Assembly: GCA_945788545.1 (NCBI GenBank)
Contig: CALZMK010000083.1
Coordinates: forward strand, 1 to 6,680
Source: an uncultured Prevotella sp.
GTDB lineage: Bacteria; Bacteroidota; Bacteroidia; Bacteroidales; Bacteroidaceae
Direction: 5' to 3'
Length of the DNA: 6,680 nucleotides
Numbering within the stretch: the stretch's first letter is position 1; the number at the start of each line of letters is the position of its first letter. The notes under the pieces are model-generated. The model made no database searches and was not told where the DNA came from. It was given only the letters and a program-made list of their open reading frames with translations. The position numbers were made by a program, and so were the translations under genes. Shown here in pieces: positions 1-6,346 of this stretch.

Positions 1-2628
1 GCTGCTCATGACGGTAATGCCGAGCAGAAGACTGCTGCCGTCAGTCAGTCTGCCGATAACAAGCCCCAGCAGCCTTCTGCCCCGAAGCCTGCTGTTGAGC
101 CTGTAGCTCCGAAGGCCGAGCAGAAACCAGTGCAGAAACCAGCAGCTGATGCTAAACCAGCTGTTGAGCCTAAGCCCGCGGCTGAACAGAAACCAGTTGT
201 TGAGCCGAAACCAGCACCAAAGTCTGAGCCCGCCAACAAGCCAGAGCCAAAACCGACGAAGCCAGTTGCCGAAACTCCCGTTGAGTCTCCGGCTAAGTCT
301 GCCGAAGCGACATCTCCTGCCAGTGCTGGTTCTTCCGACAGCGACAACAAGATATTCACTCTCAAGAGCGAAAAGAAGCTAGCTCCGAAGGTGAATGTGC
401 TTGGCAAGATCGACCTCTCGTCGCTCAACCAGAGCACTCGTCCCAAGAAGAAGTCGAAGGAGGAGCGCAAGAAGGAGCGCGAGGAAAAGGCTGCACAGAT
501 GCATGGCGAGAAGAAGAAGCGCCAGCGCATCAATAAGGAGCGTGTTGACATCGAGGCTGCCGCCAACGAGGGTAACAACAATGGTGGCGGAAAGAAAAAG
601 AAGAACAAGGGTGGCAACAACAATAATAACGGTGGTGGCAACAACAACAATAATGGCAACAACGGTAATAACGGTGGCGGAAAGAAGAACAAGAAGAATC
701 GCCAACCAAAACCGATTGAGGTGAATGAGGAGGACGTTGCACGCCAGGTAAAGGAGACATTGGCTCGCCTCACCAACAAGAACCAGAACAAGAAGGGAGC
801 CAAGTATCGACGCGAGAAGCGTGAGGCCGTTCAGGAACGACTTAACGAGGAGATGCAGGAGCAGGCAGCAGAGAGCAAGACACTGAAGCTCACCGAGTTT
901 GTGACTGTCAGCGAACTTGCCACAATGATGAATGTGCCTGTCAACAAGGTCATCGGAACCTGCATGAGCGTGGGTATCATGGTGTCTATCAACCAGCGTC
1001 TTGATGCCGAGACCATCAACCTCGTTGCCGATGAGTTTGGATTCTCTACAGAATACGTCAGTGCCGAGGTGAGCGAGGCTATACAGGAAGCCGAGGACGA
1101 CGAGAACGACCTCGTTCCGCGCGCCCCGATCGTAACGGTCATGGGACATGTTGACCACGGTAAGACATCATTGCTCGACTATGTGCGCAAGACTAATGTG
1201 ATTGCCGGTGAGGCTGGTGGTATCACACAGCATATCGGTGCATACAACGTGAAGTTGAGCGACGGACGACGCATCACCTTCCTCGATACTCCAGGTCACG
1301 AGGCGTTCACCGCCATGCGTGCCCGCGGTACTCAGGTGACCGACATCGCCATCATCATCATCGCTGCCGACGACTCGATAATGCCTACCACCAAGGAGGC
1401 TATCGCCCATGCCCAGGCTGCCAATGTACCTATGGTGTTTGCCATCAACAAGATAGACAAACCGGGAGCTAATCCCGACAAGATACGTGAGGATCTCGCC
1501 AACATGAACCTGCTCGTGGAAGAGTGGGGAGGTAAGTACCAGTGTCAGGAAATCTCCGCCAAGAAGGGTATCGGAGTACACGAACTGATGGAAAAGGTGC
1601 TGCTTGAGGCAGAGATGCTCGACCTCAAGGCCAACCCCAACCGCAAGGCTACAGGTTCGGTGATTGAGTCATCGCTCGACAAGGGACGTGGATATATGTC
1701 AACAGTGCTCGTAAGCAACGGTACGCTCAAGCAGGGCGACATCGTGATTGCGGGAACAGCATGGGGACGCATCAAGGCCATGTTCAACGAGCGCAACCAG
1801 CGCGTGGAGAAGGCTGCTCCATCAGAGCCAGTCATCATCCTTGGATTGAACGGAGCACCTCAGGCTGGCGACTCGTTCCATATCATGGAGACTGAGCAGG
1901 AGGCTAAGGACATCGCCAACAAGCGTTTGCAGTTGCAGCGCGAGCAGAGTTTGCGCACTGCCACAACACTGTCGCTCGAGGAGATTGCCCACCGTGTGGC
2001 TCTCGGAGAGTTCCACGAACTCAACCTCGTGGTGAAGGCCGATACACAGGGTTCGGTCGAGGCTCTTTCGGATTCGTTCATCAAGATGTCAACCGAGAAG
2101 GTGCAGGTGAACGTGATCATGAAGGCTGTGGGACAGATTTCAGAGAACGACGTCATGCTCGCCTCTACTGCCGCCAACGGTATGATTGTGGGATTCCAGG
2201 TGCGTCCTTCAGCAGATGCCAAGCGACTGGCTGAGCGCGAGGGCGTGGAAATCAACACCTACTCTGTGATTTATGACGCCATCGATGATATCCACTCTGC
2301 TATGGAGGGAATGTTGGAGAAGGTGAAGAAAGAGGTTGCAACTGCCCAGGTGGAGGTGCGCGAGGTTTATCGTATCTCAAAGGTGGGTACGGTGGCTGGT
2401 GCCTTCGTCACCGAGGGAAAGGTGCACCGCACCGACAAGGCCCGACTCATCCGCGACGGTATCGTGGTGTTCACTGGTGCCATCAATGCCCTCAAGAGAT
2501 ATAAGGACGATGTCAAGGAGGTTGCCGCCAACTTCGAGTGCGGTATCTCGCTCGTCAACTACAATGATATCCAGCAGGGTGACATCATTGAGACATTCAC
2601 CGAGATTGAGGTGGAGCAGAAACTCTAA
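1..2628 (+). CDS. infB: Translation initiation factor IF-2 (5'-truncated by window edge)
   Basis: IF-2 is the cytoplasmic GTPase that brings initiator fMet-tRNA to the 30S subunit and promotes 50S joining. The reading frame is open from base 1 to the TAA at 2626-2628, so 875 codons are visible and the true start lies to the left. A GTG at 130 is in frame but is only an internal codon. In order: a Pro/Ala/Lys/Glu-rich linker (about 60-300), a basic charged stretch (430-550), an Asn/Gly/Lys tract (565-702), an IF2_N-type helical domain (about 889-1060), then the G domain. Its motifs are G1 GHVDHGKT (1144-1167), G2 GGIT (1216-1227), G3 DTPGH with the catalytic His (1285-1299), G4 NKID (1447-1458) and G5 SAK (1555-1563). 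A beta-barrel domain II, domain III (about 1990-2330) and the C-terminal tRNA-binding barrel follow to the stop. No frameshift or missing GTPase residue is visible. The identification is close to certain; the missing N-terminal part would normally carry another small IF2_N domain. Confidence 0.97.
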   Translation, partial: AAHDGNAEQKTAAVSQSADNKPQQPSAPKPAVEPVAPKAEQKPVQKPAADAKPAVEPKPAAEQKPVVEPKPAPKSEPANKPEPKPTKPVAETPVESPAKSAEATSPASAGSSDSDNKIFTLKSEKKLAPKVNVLGKIDLSSLNQSTRPKKKSKEERKKEREEKAAQMHGEKKKRQRINKERVDIEAAANEGNNNGGGKKKKNKGGNNNNNGGGNNNNNGNNGNNGGGKKNKKNRQPKPIEVNEEDVARQVKETLARLTNKNQNKKGAKYRREKREAVQERLNEEMQEQAAESKTLKLTEFVTVSELATMMNVPVNKVIGTCMSVGIMVSINQRLDAETINLVADEFGFSTEYVSAEVSEAIQEAEDDENDLVPRAPIVTVMGHVDHGKTSLLDYVRKTNVIAGEAGGITQHIGAYNVKLSDGRRITFLDTPGHEAFTAMRARGTQVTDIAIIIIAADDSIMPTTKEAIAHAQAANVPMVFAINKIDKPGANPDKIREDLANMNLLVEEWGGKYQCQEISAKKGIGVHELMEKVLLEAEMLDLKANPNRKATGSVIESSLDKGRGYMSTVLVSNGTLKQGDIVIAGTAWGRIKAMFNERNQRVEKAAPSEPVIILGLNGAPQAGDSFHIMETEQEAKDIANKRLQLQREQSLRTATTLSLEEIAHRVALGEFHELNLVVKADTQGSVEALSDSFIKMSTEKVQVNVIMKAVGQISENDVMLASTAANGMIVGFQVRPSADAKRLAEREGVEINTYSVIYDAIDDIHSAMEGMLEKVKKEVATAQVEVREVYRISKVGTVAGAFVTEGKVHRTDKARLIRDGIVVFTGAINALKRYKDDVKEVAANFECGISLVNYNDIQQGDIIETFTEIEVEQKL
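61..300 (+). repeat. Degenerate Pro/Ala/Lys/Glu repeat coding region in infB
   Basis: This in-frame part of infB encodes imperfect repeats of the kind [19 protein letters not shown], built on a recurring 'aa(a/g)cc(a/g/t)g' codon pair. Motifs such as 'gagcagaaaccag' and 'gctgttgagcct' recur at the DNA level. The segment is low-complexity and proline-rich, so it is almost certainly an extended disordered linker between the N-terminal domain and the GTPase core. IF-2 linkers are known to vary widely in length between species, and this repeat is a plausible site of length polymorphism between strains. Confidence 0.75.
565..702 (+). repeat. Asn/Gly/Lys low-complexity tract in infB
   Basis: An in-frame segment made almost only of AAC/AAT (Asn), GGT/GGC/GGA (Gly) and AAG/AAA (Lys) codons. 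It contains two runs of five asparagines (616-630 and 640-654), each followed by glycines. It is framed by two near-identical copies of a GGGKK-encoding block (583-597 and 673-687). Asn codons alternate between AAC and AAT, so the tract is not a pure trinucleotide repeat, although duplication by slippage is likely. The protein segment would be disordered and strongly basic at its edges. A nucleic-acid or ribosome contact is possible but is only inferred. Confidence 0.85.
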
Positions 2629-2633
2629 ATTTA

Positions 2634-2675
2634 ATTAGGGATTAGGAATTAGGAATTAGGAATTAGGGATTAGGG
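2634..2675. repeat. Six tandem ATTAGGR heptamers in infB-sufB gap
   Basis: Six uninterrupted 7-bp units fill nearly the whole 47-bp gap. Units 1, 5 and 6 read ATTAGGG; units 2, 3 and 4 read ATTAGGA. The array begins 5 bases after the infB stop and ends at the base before the sufB ATG at 2676. Each unit holds a TAG on the + strand and a TAA on the - strand. Because 7 is not a multiple of 3, the array closes all three frames in both directions. There is no dyad symmetry and no T-run, so it is not a terminator. AGGG of the fifth unit lies 7 bases before the ATG and could act as a weak ribosome-binding site. Confidence 0.9.
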
Positions 2676-4121
2676 ATGACCGATAAAAACGCATTTGTAC
2701 GTCAGGTGGCGGAGCAGAAATATGAATACGGCTTCACCACCGACGTGCATACCGAAATAATAGAAAAAGGTCTGAATGAGGATGTAGTCAGGTTGATATC
2801 CGCCAAGAAGGGTGAACCCCAGTGGATGCTTGACTTCCGACTGAAGGCTTTCCGCCACTGGGTTACCATGAAGGAACCGAAGTGGGGGCATGTACATGTG
2901 CCTGAAATCGACTATCAGGCAATATCCTACTATGCCGACCCATTGGCGCAGAAAAAGAAACAGGAGAACAAGGAGATTGACCCGGAACTGATGAAGACGT
3001 TCGACAAACTGGGTATTCCCCTTGAGGAACGCCTTGCCCTCAGCGGTACGGCTGTGGATGCTATCATGGACTCGGTGTCGGTGAAGACCACCTTCAAGGA
3101 GAAACTTGCCGAGAAGGGCATCATCTTTTGTTCGATAGGTGATGCAGTGAAGGATTATCCCGACCTTGTCAAGGAGTATCTTGGCACTGTGGTGCCCTAT
3201 CGTGACAATTTCTTTGCCGCCCTCAACAGTGCCGTGTTCAGCGACGGGTCGTTTGTATATATCCCCAAGGGAGTGCGCTGCCCGATGGAATTGAGCAGTT
3301 ACTTCCGCATCAATGCCCGCAATACAGGACAGTTTGAGCGCACGCTCATCATTGCCGACGATGACTCGTATGTGTCTTATCTTGAGGGATGTACGGCTCC
3401 TATGCGCGACGAGAACCAGCTTCATGCAGCTATCGTCGAGATTATCGTCAACGACAATGCCGAGGTGAAGTATTCCACTGTGCAAAACTGGTATCCGGGT
3501 GATGAAAACGGAAAGGGCGGAGTGCTCAACCTTGTCACCAAGCGTGGCGACCTCCGTGGCAACAACAGTAAGTTGTCGTGGACACAGGTGGAGACAGGTT
3601 CTGCCATAACATGGAAATATCCGTCGTGCGTGCTGCGTGGCGACAACTCCGTGGCAGAGTTCTACAGTGTGGCTGTCACCAACAACTATCAGGAGGCAGA
3701 CACTGGTACGAAGATGATTCATATCGGAAAGAACACTAAGAGCACGATCATATCTAAGGGTATATCAGCCGGACATAGTCAGAACTCCTACCGAGGACTT
3801 GTCAGGGCTACTGCCTCTGCCGAGAATGCCCGCAACTACTCGTCGTGCGACTCTCTGCTCCTGGGCAGCGACTGCGGTGCGCATACATTCCCATATATGG
3901 ACATCCACAATGACACTGCCATCGTGGAGCATGAGGCCACAACGAGCAAAATCAGTGAGGACCAACTGTTCTACTGCAACCAGCGTGGCATTCCCACCGA
4001 GCAGGCTGTGGGACTTATCGTCAACGGATATGCCAAGCAGGTGCTCAACAAACTGCCGATGGAGTTTGCTGTCGAGGCACAGAAGTTGCTGAGCGTGTCG
4101 CTTGAGGGAACAGTGGGGTAA
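2676..4121 (+). CDS. sufB: Fe-S cluster assembly scaffold protein SufB
   Basis: SufB is the core scaffold of the cytosolic SufBC2D complex. It accepts sulfur delivered from SufS and assembles an Fe-S cluster. The 481-residue product is close to the usual length (E. coli about 495). It starts [20 protein letters not shown], followed by the family blocks [76 protein letters not shown] and [20 protein letters not shown]. The C-terminal block CGAHTFPY holds Cys400, which I align from memory with the functional Cys405 of E. coli SufB. It is followed by [17 protein letters not shown] and the typical end [22 protein letters not shown]. The ATG at 2676 is the only reasonable start: an in-frame TAG lies at 2664-2666, with only GGA, TTA and GGG between. 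It lies 47 bases after infB and 30 before sufC, in the same frame as sufC. No defects are visible. Confidence 0.97.
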   Translation: MTDKNAFVRQVAEQKYEYGFTTDVHTEIIEKGLNEDVVRLISAKKGEPQWMLDFRLKAFRHWVTMKEPKWGHVHVPEIDYQAISYYADPLAQKKKQENKEIDPELMKTFDKLGIPLEERLALSGTAVDAIMDSVSVKTTFKEKLAEKGIIFCSIGDAVKDYPDLVKEYLGTVVPYRDNFFAALNSAVFSDGSFVYIPKGVRCPMELSSYFRINARNTGQFERTLIIADDDSYVSYLEGCTAPMRDENQLHAAIVEIIVNDNAEVKYSTVQNWYPGDENGKGGVLNLVTKRGDLRGNNSKLSWTQVETGSAITWKYPSCVLRGDNSVAEFYSVAVTNNYQEADTGTKMIHIGKNTKSTIISKGISAGHSQNSYRGLVRATASAENARNYSSCDSLLLGSDCGAHTFPYMDIHNDTAIVEHEATTSKISEDQLFYCNQRGIPTEQAVGLIVNGYAKQVLNKLPMEFAVEAQKLLSVSLEGTVG

Positions 4122-4127
4122 ATTGAA

Positions 4128-4148
4128 ATTAGGAATGAGGAATTAGGA
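4128..4148. repeat. Three heptamer units in sufB-sufC gap
   Basis: Three consecutive 7-bp units: ATTAGGA (4128-4134), ATGAGGA (4135-4141) and ATTAGGA (4142-4148). They start 6 bases after the sufB stop and end 3 bases (ATT) before the sufC ATG. The middle unit has a T-to-G change that makes GAGGA at 4137-4141, ending 10 bases before the ATG and the best Shine-Dalgarno-like match for sufC. The same repeat family precedes sufB and sufD. Confidence 0.85.
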
Positions 4149-4151
4149 ATT

Positions 4152-4904
4152 ATGTTAGAAGTTAAGGATTTACATGCCAAGATTGGCAATAAGGAGATAT
4201 TGAAAGGCATTAACCTCACCATCAAGGATGGAGAGACACATGCCATCATGGGACCTAACGGTTCGGGAAAGTCAACACTCAGTGCGGTGCTCGTGGGCAA
4301 TCCATTATATGAGGTGACTGGAGGTACGGCTATGTTCAACGGTAAGGACCTTCTTGCCATGAAACCCGAAGACCGTGCTCACGAGGGATTGTTCCTCTCG
4401 TTCCAGTATCCAGTGGAGATTCCCGGTGTATCAATGACCAACTTCATGCGTGCCGCCATCAACGAAAAGCGCAAGTATGAGGGAAAGGAACCAATGAATG
4501 CCGCTGATTTCCTCAAACTGATGCGCGAGAAAAGGGCAATCGTCGAACTCGACTCCAAACTCGCCAACCGTTCGGTGAACGAGGGATTCTCGGGTGGAGA
4601 GAAGAAGCGCAACGAGATATTCCAGATGGCTATGCTCGAACCGAAACTGTCTATCCTCGACGAGACGGACTCTGGTCTTGACGTGGATGCCATGCGCATC
4701 GTGGCAGAGGGCGTCAACAAACTCGCCACTCCCCAAACCAGTTGCATTGTCATTACCCACTACGACCGTCTGCTTGATATGATCAAGCCCGATGTGGTGC
4801 ATGTGCTCTATAAGGGACGTATCGTGAAGACCGCCGGCCCCGAACTCGCCAAGGAGATTCAGGAGAGAGGATACGACTGGATTAAGGAGGAGATTAGGAA
4901 TTAG
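4152..4904 (+). CDS. sufC: SUF system ATPase SufC
   Basis: SufC is the ABC-type ATPase subunit of the SufBC2D scaffold. Two copies bind SufB and SufD, and ATP binding drives the rearrangement that exposes the cluster assembly site. It is soluble and is not a transporter. The 250 residues include Walker A GPNGSGKST (residues 34-42, Lys40), a Q-loop in the segment LSFQYPVEIPGVS, the ABC signature SGGEKKRNE (from Ser147), Walker B LSILDETDSGLD with Asp170 and Glu171, and the H-loop His203 in ITHYDR. Length matches the family (E. coli 248). The ATG at 4152 follows a heptamer array; the frame is open back to the sufB TAA at 4119-4121, but no other ATG lies between. Oddly, the last three codons (Ile-Arg-Asn) and the TAG stop lie inside the downstream heptamer array, so the natural C-terminus seems to have been extended or rewritten by the repeat. 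Confidence 0.97.
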   Translation: MLEVKDLHAKIGNKEILKGINLTIKDGETHAIMGPNGSGKSTLSAVLVGNPLYEVTGGTAMFNGKDLLAMKPEDRAHEGLFLSFQYPVEIPGVSMTNFMRAAINEKRKYEGKEPMNAADFLKLMREKRAIVELDSKLANRSVNEGFSGGEKKRNEIFQMAMLEPKLSILDETDSGLDVDAMRIVAEGVNKLATPQTSCIVITHYDRLLDMIKPDVVHVLYKGRIVKTAGPELAKEIQERGYDWIKEEIRN

Positions 4905-4920
4905 GAATGAGGGATTAGGA
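4893..4920. repeat. Four heptamer units overlapping the sufC 3' end
   Basis: Four consecutive units: ATTAGGA (4893-4899), ATTAGGA (4900-4906), ATGAGGG (4907-4913) and ATTAGGA (4914-4920). The first two overlap sufC: they encode its terminal Ile-Arg-Asn and provide the TAG stop at 4902-4904. The array ends exactly where the foldable 4921-4995 segment begins, and that segment is followed by a single further ATGAGGA unit at 4996-5002. Confidence 0.88.
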
Positions 4921-4995
4921 ATGGCTGCGCGAACCGAACGCAGAGCCGAGCTTGCTCGAGCTATGCTGAGGTGAAGCCAGTCATCGACGAAGTCA
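4921..4995. other. Foldable REP-like intercistronic segment between sufC and sufD
   Basis: This segment of about 75 bases differs from its AT-rich surroundings: it is GC-richer and has nested inverted complementarity. Inner hairpin: AGCCGAG (4944-4950) pairs with CTCGaGCT (4955-4962, one bulged A) around the loop CTTG. In RNA this is a G(CUUG)C tetraloop, a known stable loop type. Outer stem: TGGCTGCGC (4922-4930) can pair with GTGAAGCCA (4971-4979) through five Watson-Crick pairs, one G-A mismatch, then C-G, G-U and C-G. No T-run follows, so it is not a typical intrinsic terminator. Heptamer units flank it on both sides, which suggests insertion into an existing array. I recall similar intergenic segments in Prevotella-type genomes but cannot confirm copy number from this window. 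A role in mRNA processing or stability is inferred. Confidence 0.55.
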
Positions 4996-5002
4996 ATGAG
5001 GA
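4996..5002 (+). promoter_or_regulatory. Single ATGAGGA heptamer abutting the sufD start
   Basis: One copy of the same 7-bp unit (variant ATGAGGA, identical to the middle unit before sufC) lies directly against the sufD ATG at 5003. It contains GAGGA, a Shine-Dalgarno-like core, but with zero spacing to the start codon it cannot serve as a conventional ribosome-binding site. It is better read as the right-hand remnant of the array interrupted by the 4921-4995 segment. The TGA it carries at 4997-4999 is in frame with sufD and fixes the sufD start. Confidence 0.5.
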
Positions 5003-6340
5003 ATGAATAATCAATATACAGAATTATACGACGAATGTCGAGGGATGATTTGCAGTCATAGTGCAGAGGTGATTAATGCCGTGCGCGATGAGGCTTACGA
5101 GAACTTCAAGAGTCAGGGATTTCCCACAAAGAAGGTGGAGAGGTATAAATATACTGACATCGAGAAGCTCTTCGAACCCAACTATGGCTTGAATATCAAC
5201 CGACTCGACATTCCCGTCAATCCATACGATGCTTTCCGTTGCGACGTACCAAATCTCAGTACGTCTCTCTATTTTGTGGTCAACGATGCCTTTTATAAGA
5301 AAAACTCACCCAAGGCTTCGCTGCCCGAGGGAGTTATCGTTGATTCACTAAGGAATCAGGCTGAGAAGAATCCAGATTTAATAGCAAAATATTACTCAAA
5401 GCTCGCCAAGACCGACGAGGATGCTGTCACTGCCCTCAATACTATGCTTGCACAGGACGGATTGCTTGTCTATGTGCCCAAGAATGTTGTTGTGGATAGG
5501 GCTATCCAGGTGATTAATATCCTTCGCTCGGATGTCGATTTGATGGTAAACAGACGAGTGCTTATTATAGTGGAGGATGGCGCGGAAGCCAAACTGCTCT
5601 TCTGCGATCATGCTGCCGACGATCGCAACTTCCTTGCCACACAGGTGATTGAGGCATACGTAGGGCGCAATGCCTCGCTCGACCTCTATTGCCTTGAGGA
5701 GACGCATGCGAAGAACGTGCGCGTGAGCAACCTATATATCAATCAGGAGGCTGACTCCAGGGTGAATCACAATGTCATTACATTACATAATGGAGTGACA
5801 CGCAACCGTGTCGATCTTGCTCTCTGTGGCAAGGGTGCCGAGTGTGTGCTCAATGGATGTGTCATTGCCGACAAGGAACAGCATGTGGATAACAATACCA
5901 TAATCGATCATAAGGTGTCTCACTGCACAAGCAGTCAATTATATAAATATGTGCTCGACGAGAAGGCCACTGGAGCCTTCGCCGGAAAGGTGCTCGTGCG
6001 CCACGGTGCACAGAAGACCTCATCGGAGATGCGCAACCAGAATATCTGTGCCACTCGCGAGGCAAGGATGTTCACTCAACCTATGCTCGAGATTTATGCC
6101 GACGACGTGAAGTGTAGTCATGGTTCGACAGTCGGCCAACTCAATGATGCTGCCATGTTCTATATGCAGCAACGTGGTATCTCGGAGAAGGAGGCAAAAC
6201 TCTTGCTCGAGTTTGCATTTGTCAACGAGGTCATAGATACCATTAGGCTCGAGCCTTTGAGAGACCGACTCCATCATCTCGTGGAAAAGAGATTCCGTGG
6301 AGAGTTGAGCAAGTGCGAGGGATGTAAATTATGTAAATAA
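5003..6340 (+). CDS. sufD: Fe-S cluster assembly protein SufD
   Basis: SufD is the SufB paralogue that completes the SufBC2D scaffold and is needed for iron acquisition and for the cluster site at the SufB-SufD interface. The product has 445 residues (E. coli about 423). The N-terminal third has the SufD-like helical region with RYKYTDIEKLFEP. The C-terminal beta-helix core contains NLYINQEADSRVNHNVITLH, GCVIADKEQHVDNNTIIDH, the block GAFAGKVLVRHGAQKTSSEMRNQN, and LEIYADDVKCSHGSTVGQL. His373 of CSHG corresponds, as I align it from memory, to the functional His360 of E. coli SufD. The start at 5003 is set by an in-frame TGA at 4997-4999. An unusual feature is the tail: the last eight residues are CEGCKLCK, with cysteines at 438, 441 and 444 forming a CxxCxxC pattern. 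SufD lies 98 bases after sufC and 6 before sufS. Confidence 0.95.
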   Translation: MNNQYTELYDECRGMICSHSAEVINAVRDEAYENFKSQGFPTKKVERYKYTDIEKLFEPNYGLNINRLDIPVNPYDAFRCDVPNLSTSLYFVVNDAFYKKNSPKASLPEGVIVDSLRNQAEKNPDLIAKYYSKLAKTDEDAVTALNTMLAQDGLLVYVPKNVVVDRAIQVINILRSDVDLMVNRRVLIIVEDGAEAKLLFCDHAADDRNFLATQVIEAYVGRNASLDLYCLEETHAKNVRVSNLYINQEADSRVNHNVITLHNGVTRNRVDLALCGKGAECVLNGCVIADKEQHVDNNTIIDHKVSHCTSSQLYKYVLDEKATGAFAGKVLVRHGAQKTSSEMRNQNICATREARMFTQPMLEIYADDVKCSHGSTVGQLNDAAMFYMQQRGISEKEAKLLLEFAFVNEVIDTIRLEPLRDRLHHLVEKRFRGELSKCEGCKLCK

Positions 6341-6346
6341 GGACAT

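Noticed and set aside
130..132. GTG as the start of a shorter IF-2
   Set aside because: The same frame stays open to base 1 with the same Pro/Ala/Lys repeat on both sides, so the gene continues left of the window. Internal IF-2 starts exist in E. coli, but nothing here singles out this codon.
395..724. Arg/Thr-rich open frame on the + strand overlapping infB
   Set aside because: It is an out-of-frame reading of the Lys/Asn-rich infB linker, and its composition follows from that repeat.
2634..2675. Telomere-like repeat (resembles TTAGGG or TTTAGGG)
   Set aside because: The unit is 7 bp with mixed A/G endings, only six copies long, and inside a bacterial operon. The resemblance is coincidental.
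2629..2675. Intrinsic terminator or CRISPR-like array after infB
   Set aside because: There is no inverted repeat or T-run for a terminator, and the 7-bp units are contiguous without spacers, so it is not CRISPR.
2670..3722. Long (350-codon) open frame on the - strand opposite sufB, and similar ones opposite infB (45-803, 379-1158)
   Set aside because: They mirror the codon structure of strongly supported genes on the + strand, have no recognisable domains, and read as hydrophobic low-complexity strings from complementing Asn/Lys/Gly codons. Shadow frames.
4921..4974. 17-residue open frame (Ala/Arg/Glu-rich) starting right after a heptamer array
   Set aside because: It lies wholly inside the foldable segment, has no ribosome-binding site at workable spacing beyond the heptamer, and its composition reflects the stem sequences. 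A leader peptide cannot be excluded, but there is no positive evidence.
4905..5002. Internal promoter before sufD
   Set aside because: I looked for the Bacteroidota pattern (TTTG near -33 and TANNTTTG near -7) and saw no match in this gap or in the other intergenic gaps.
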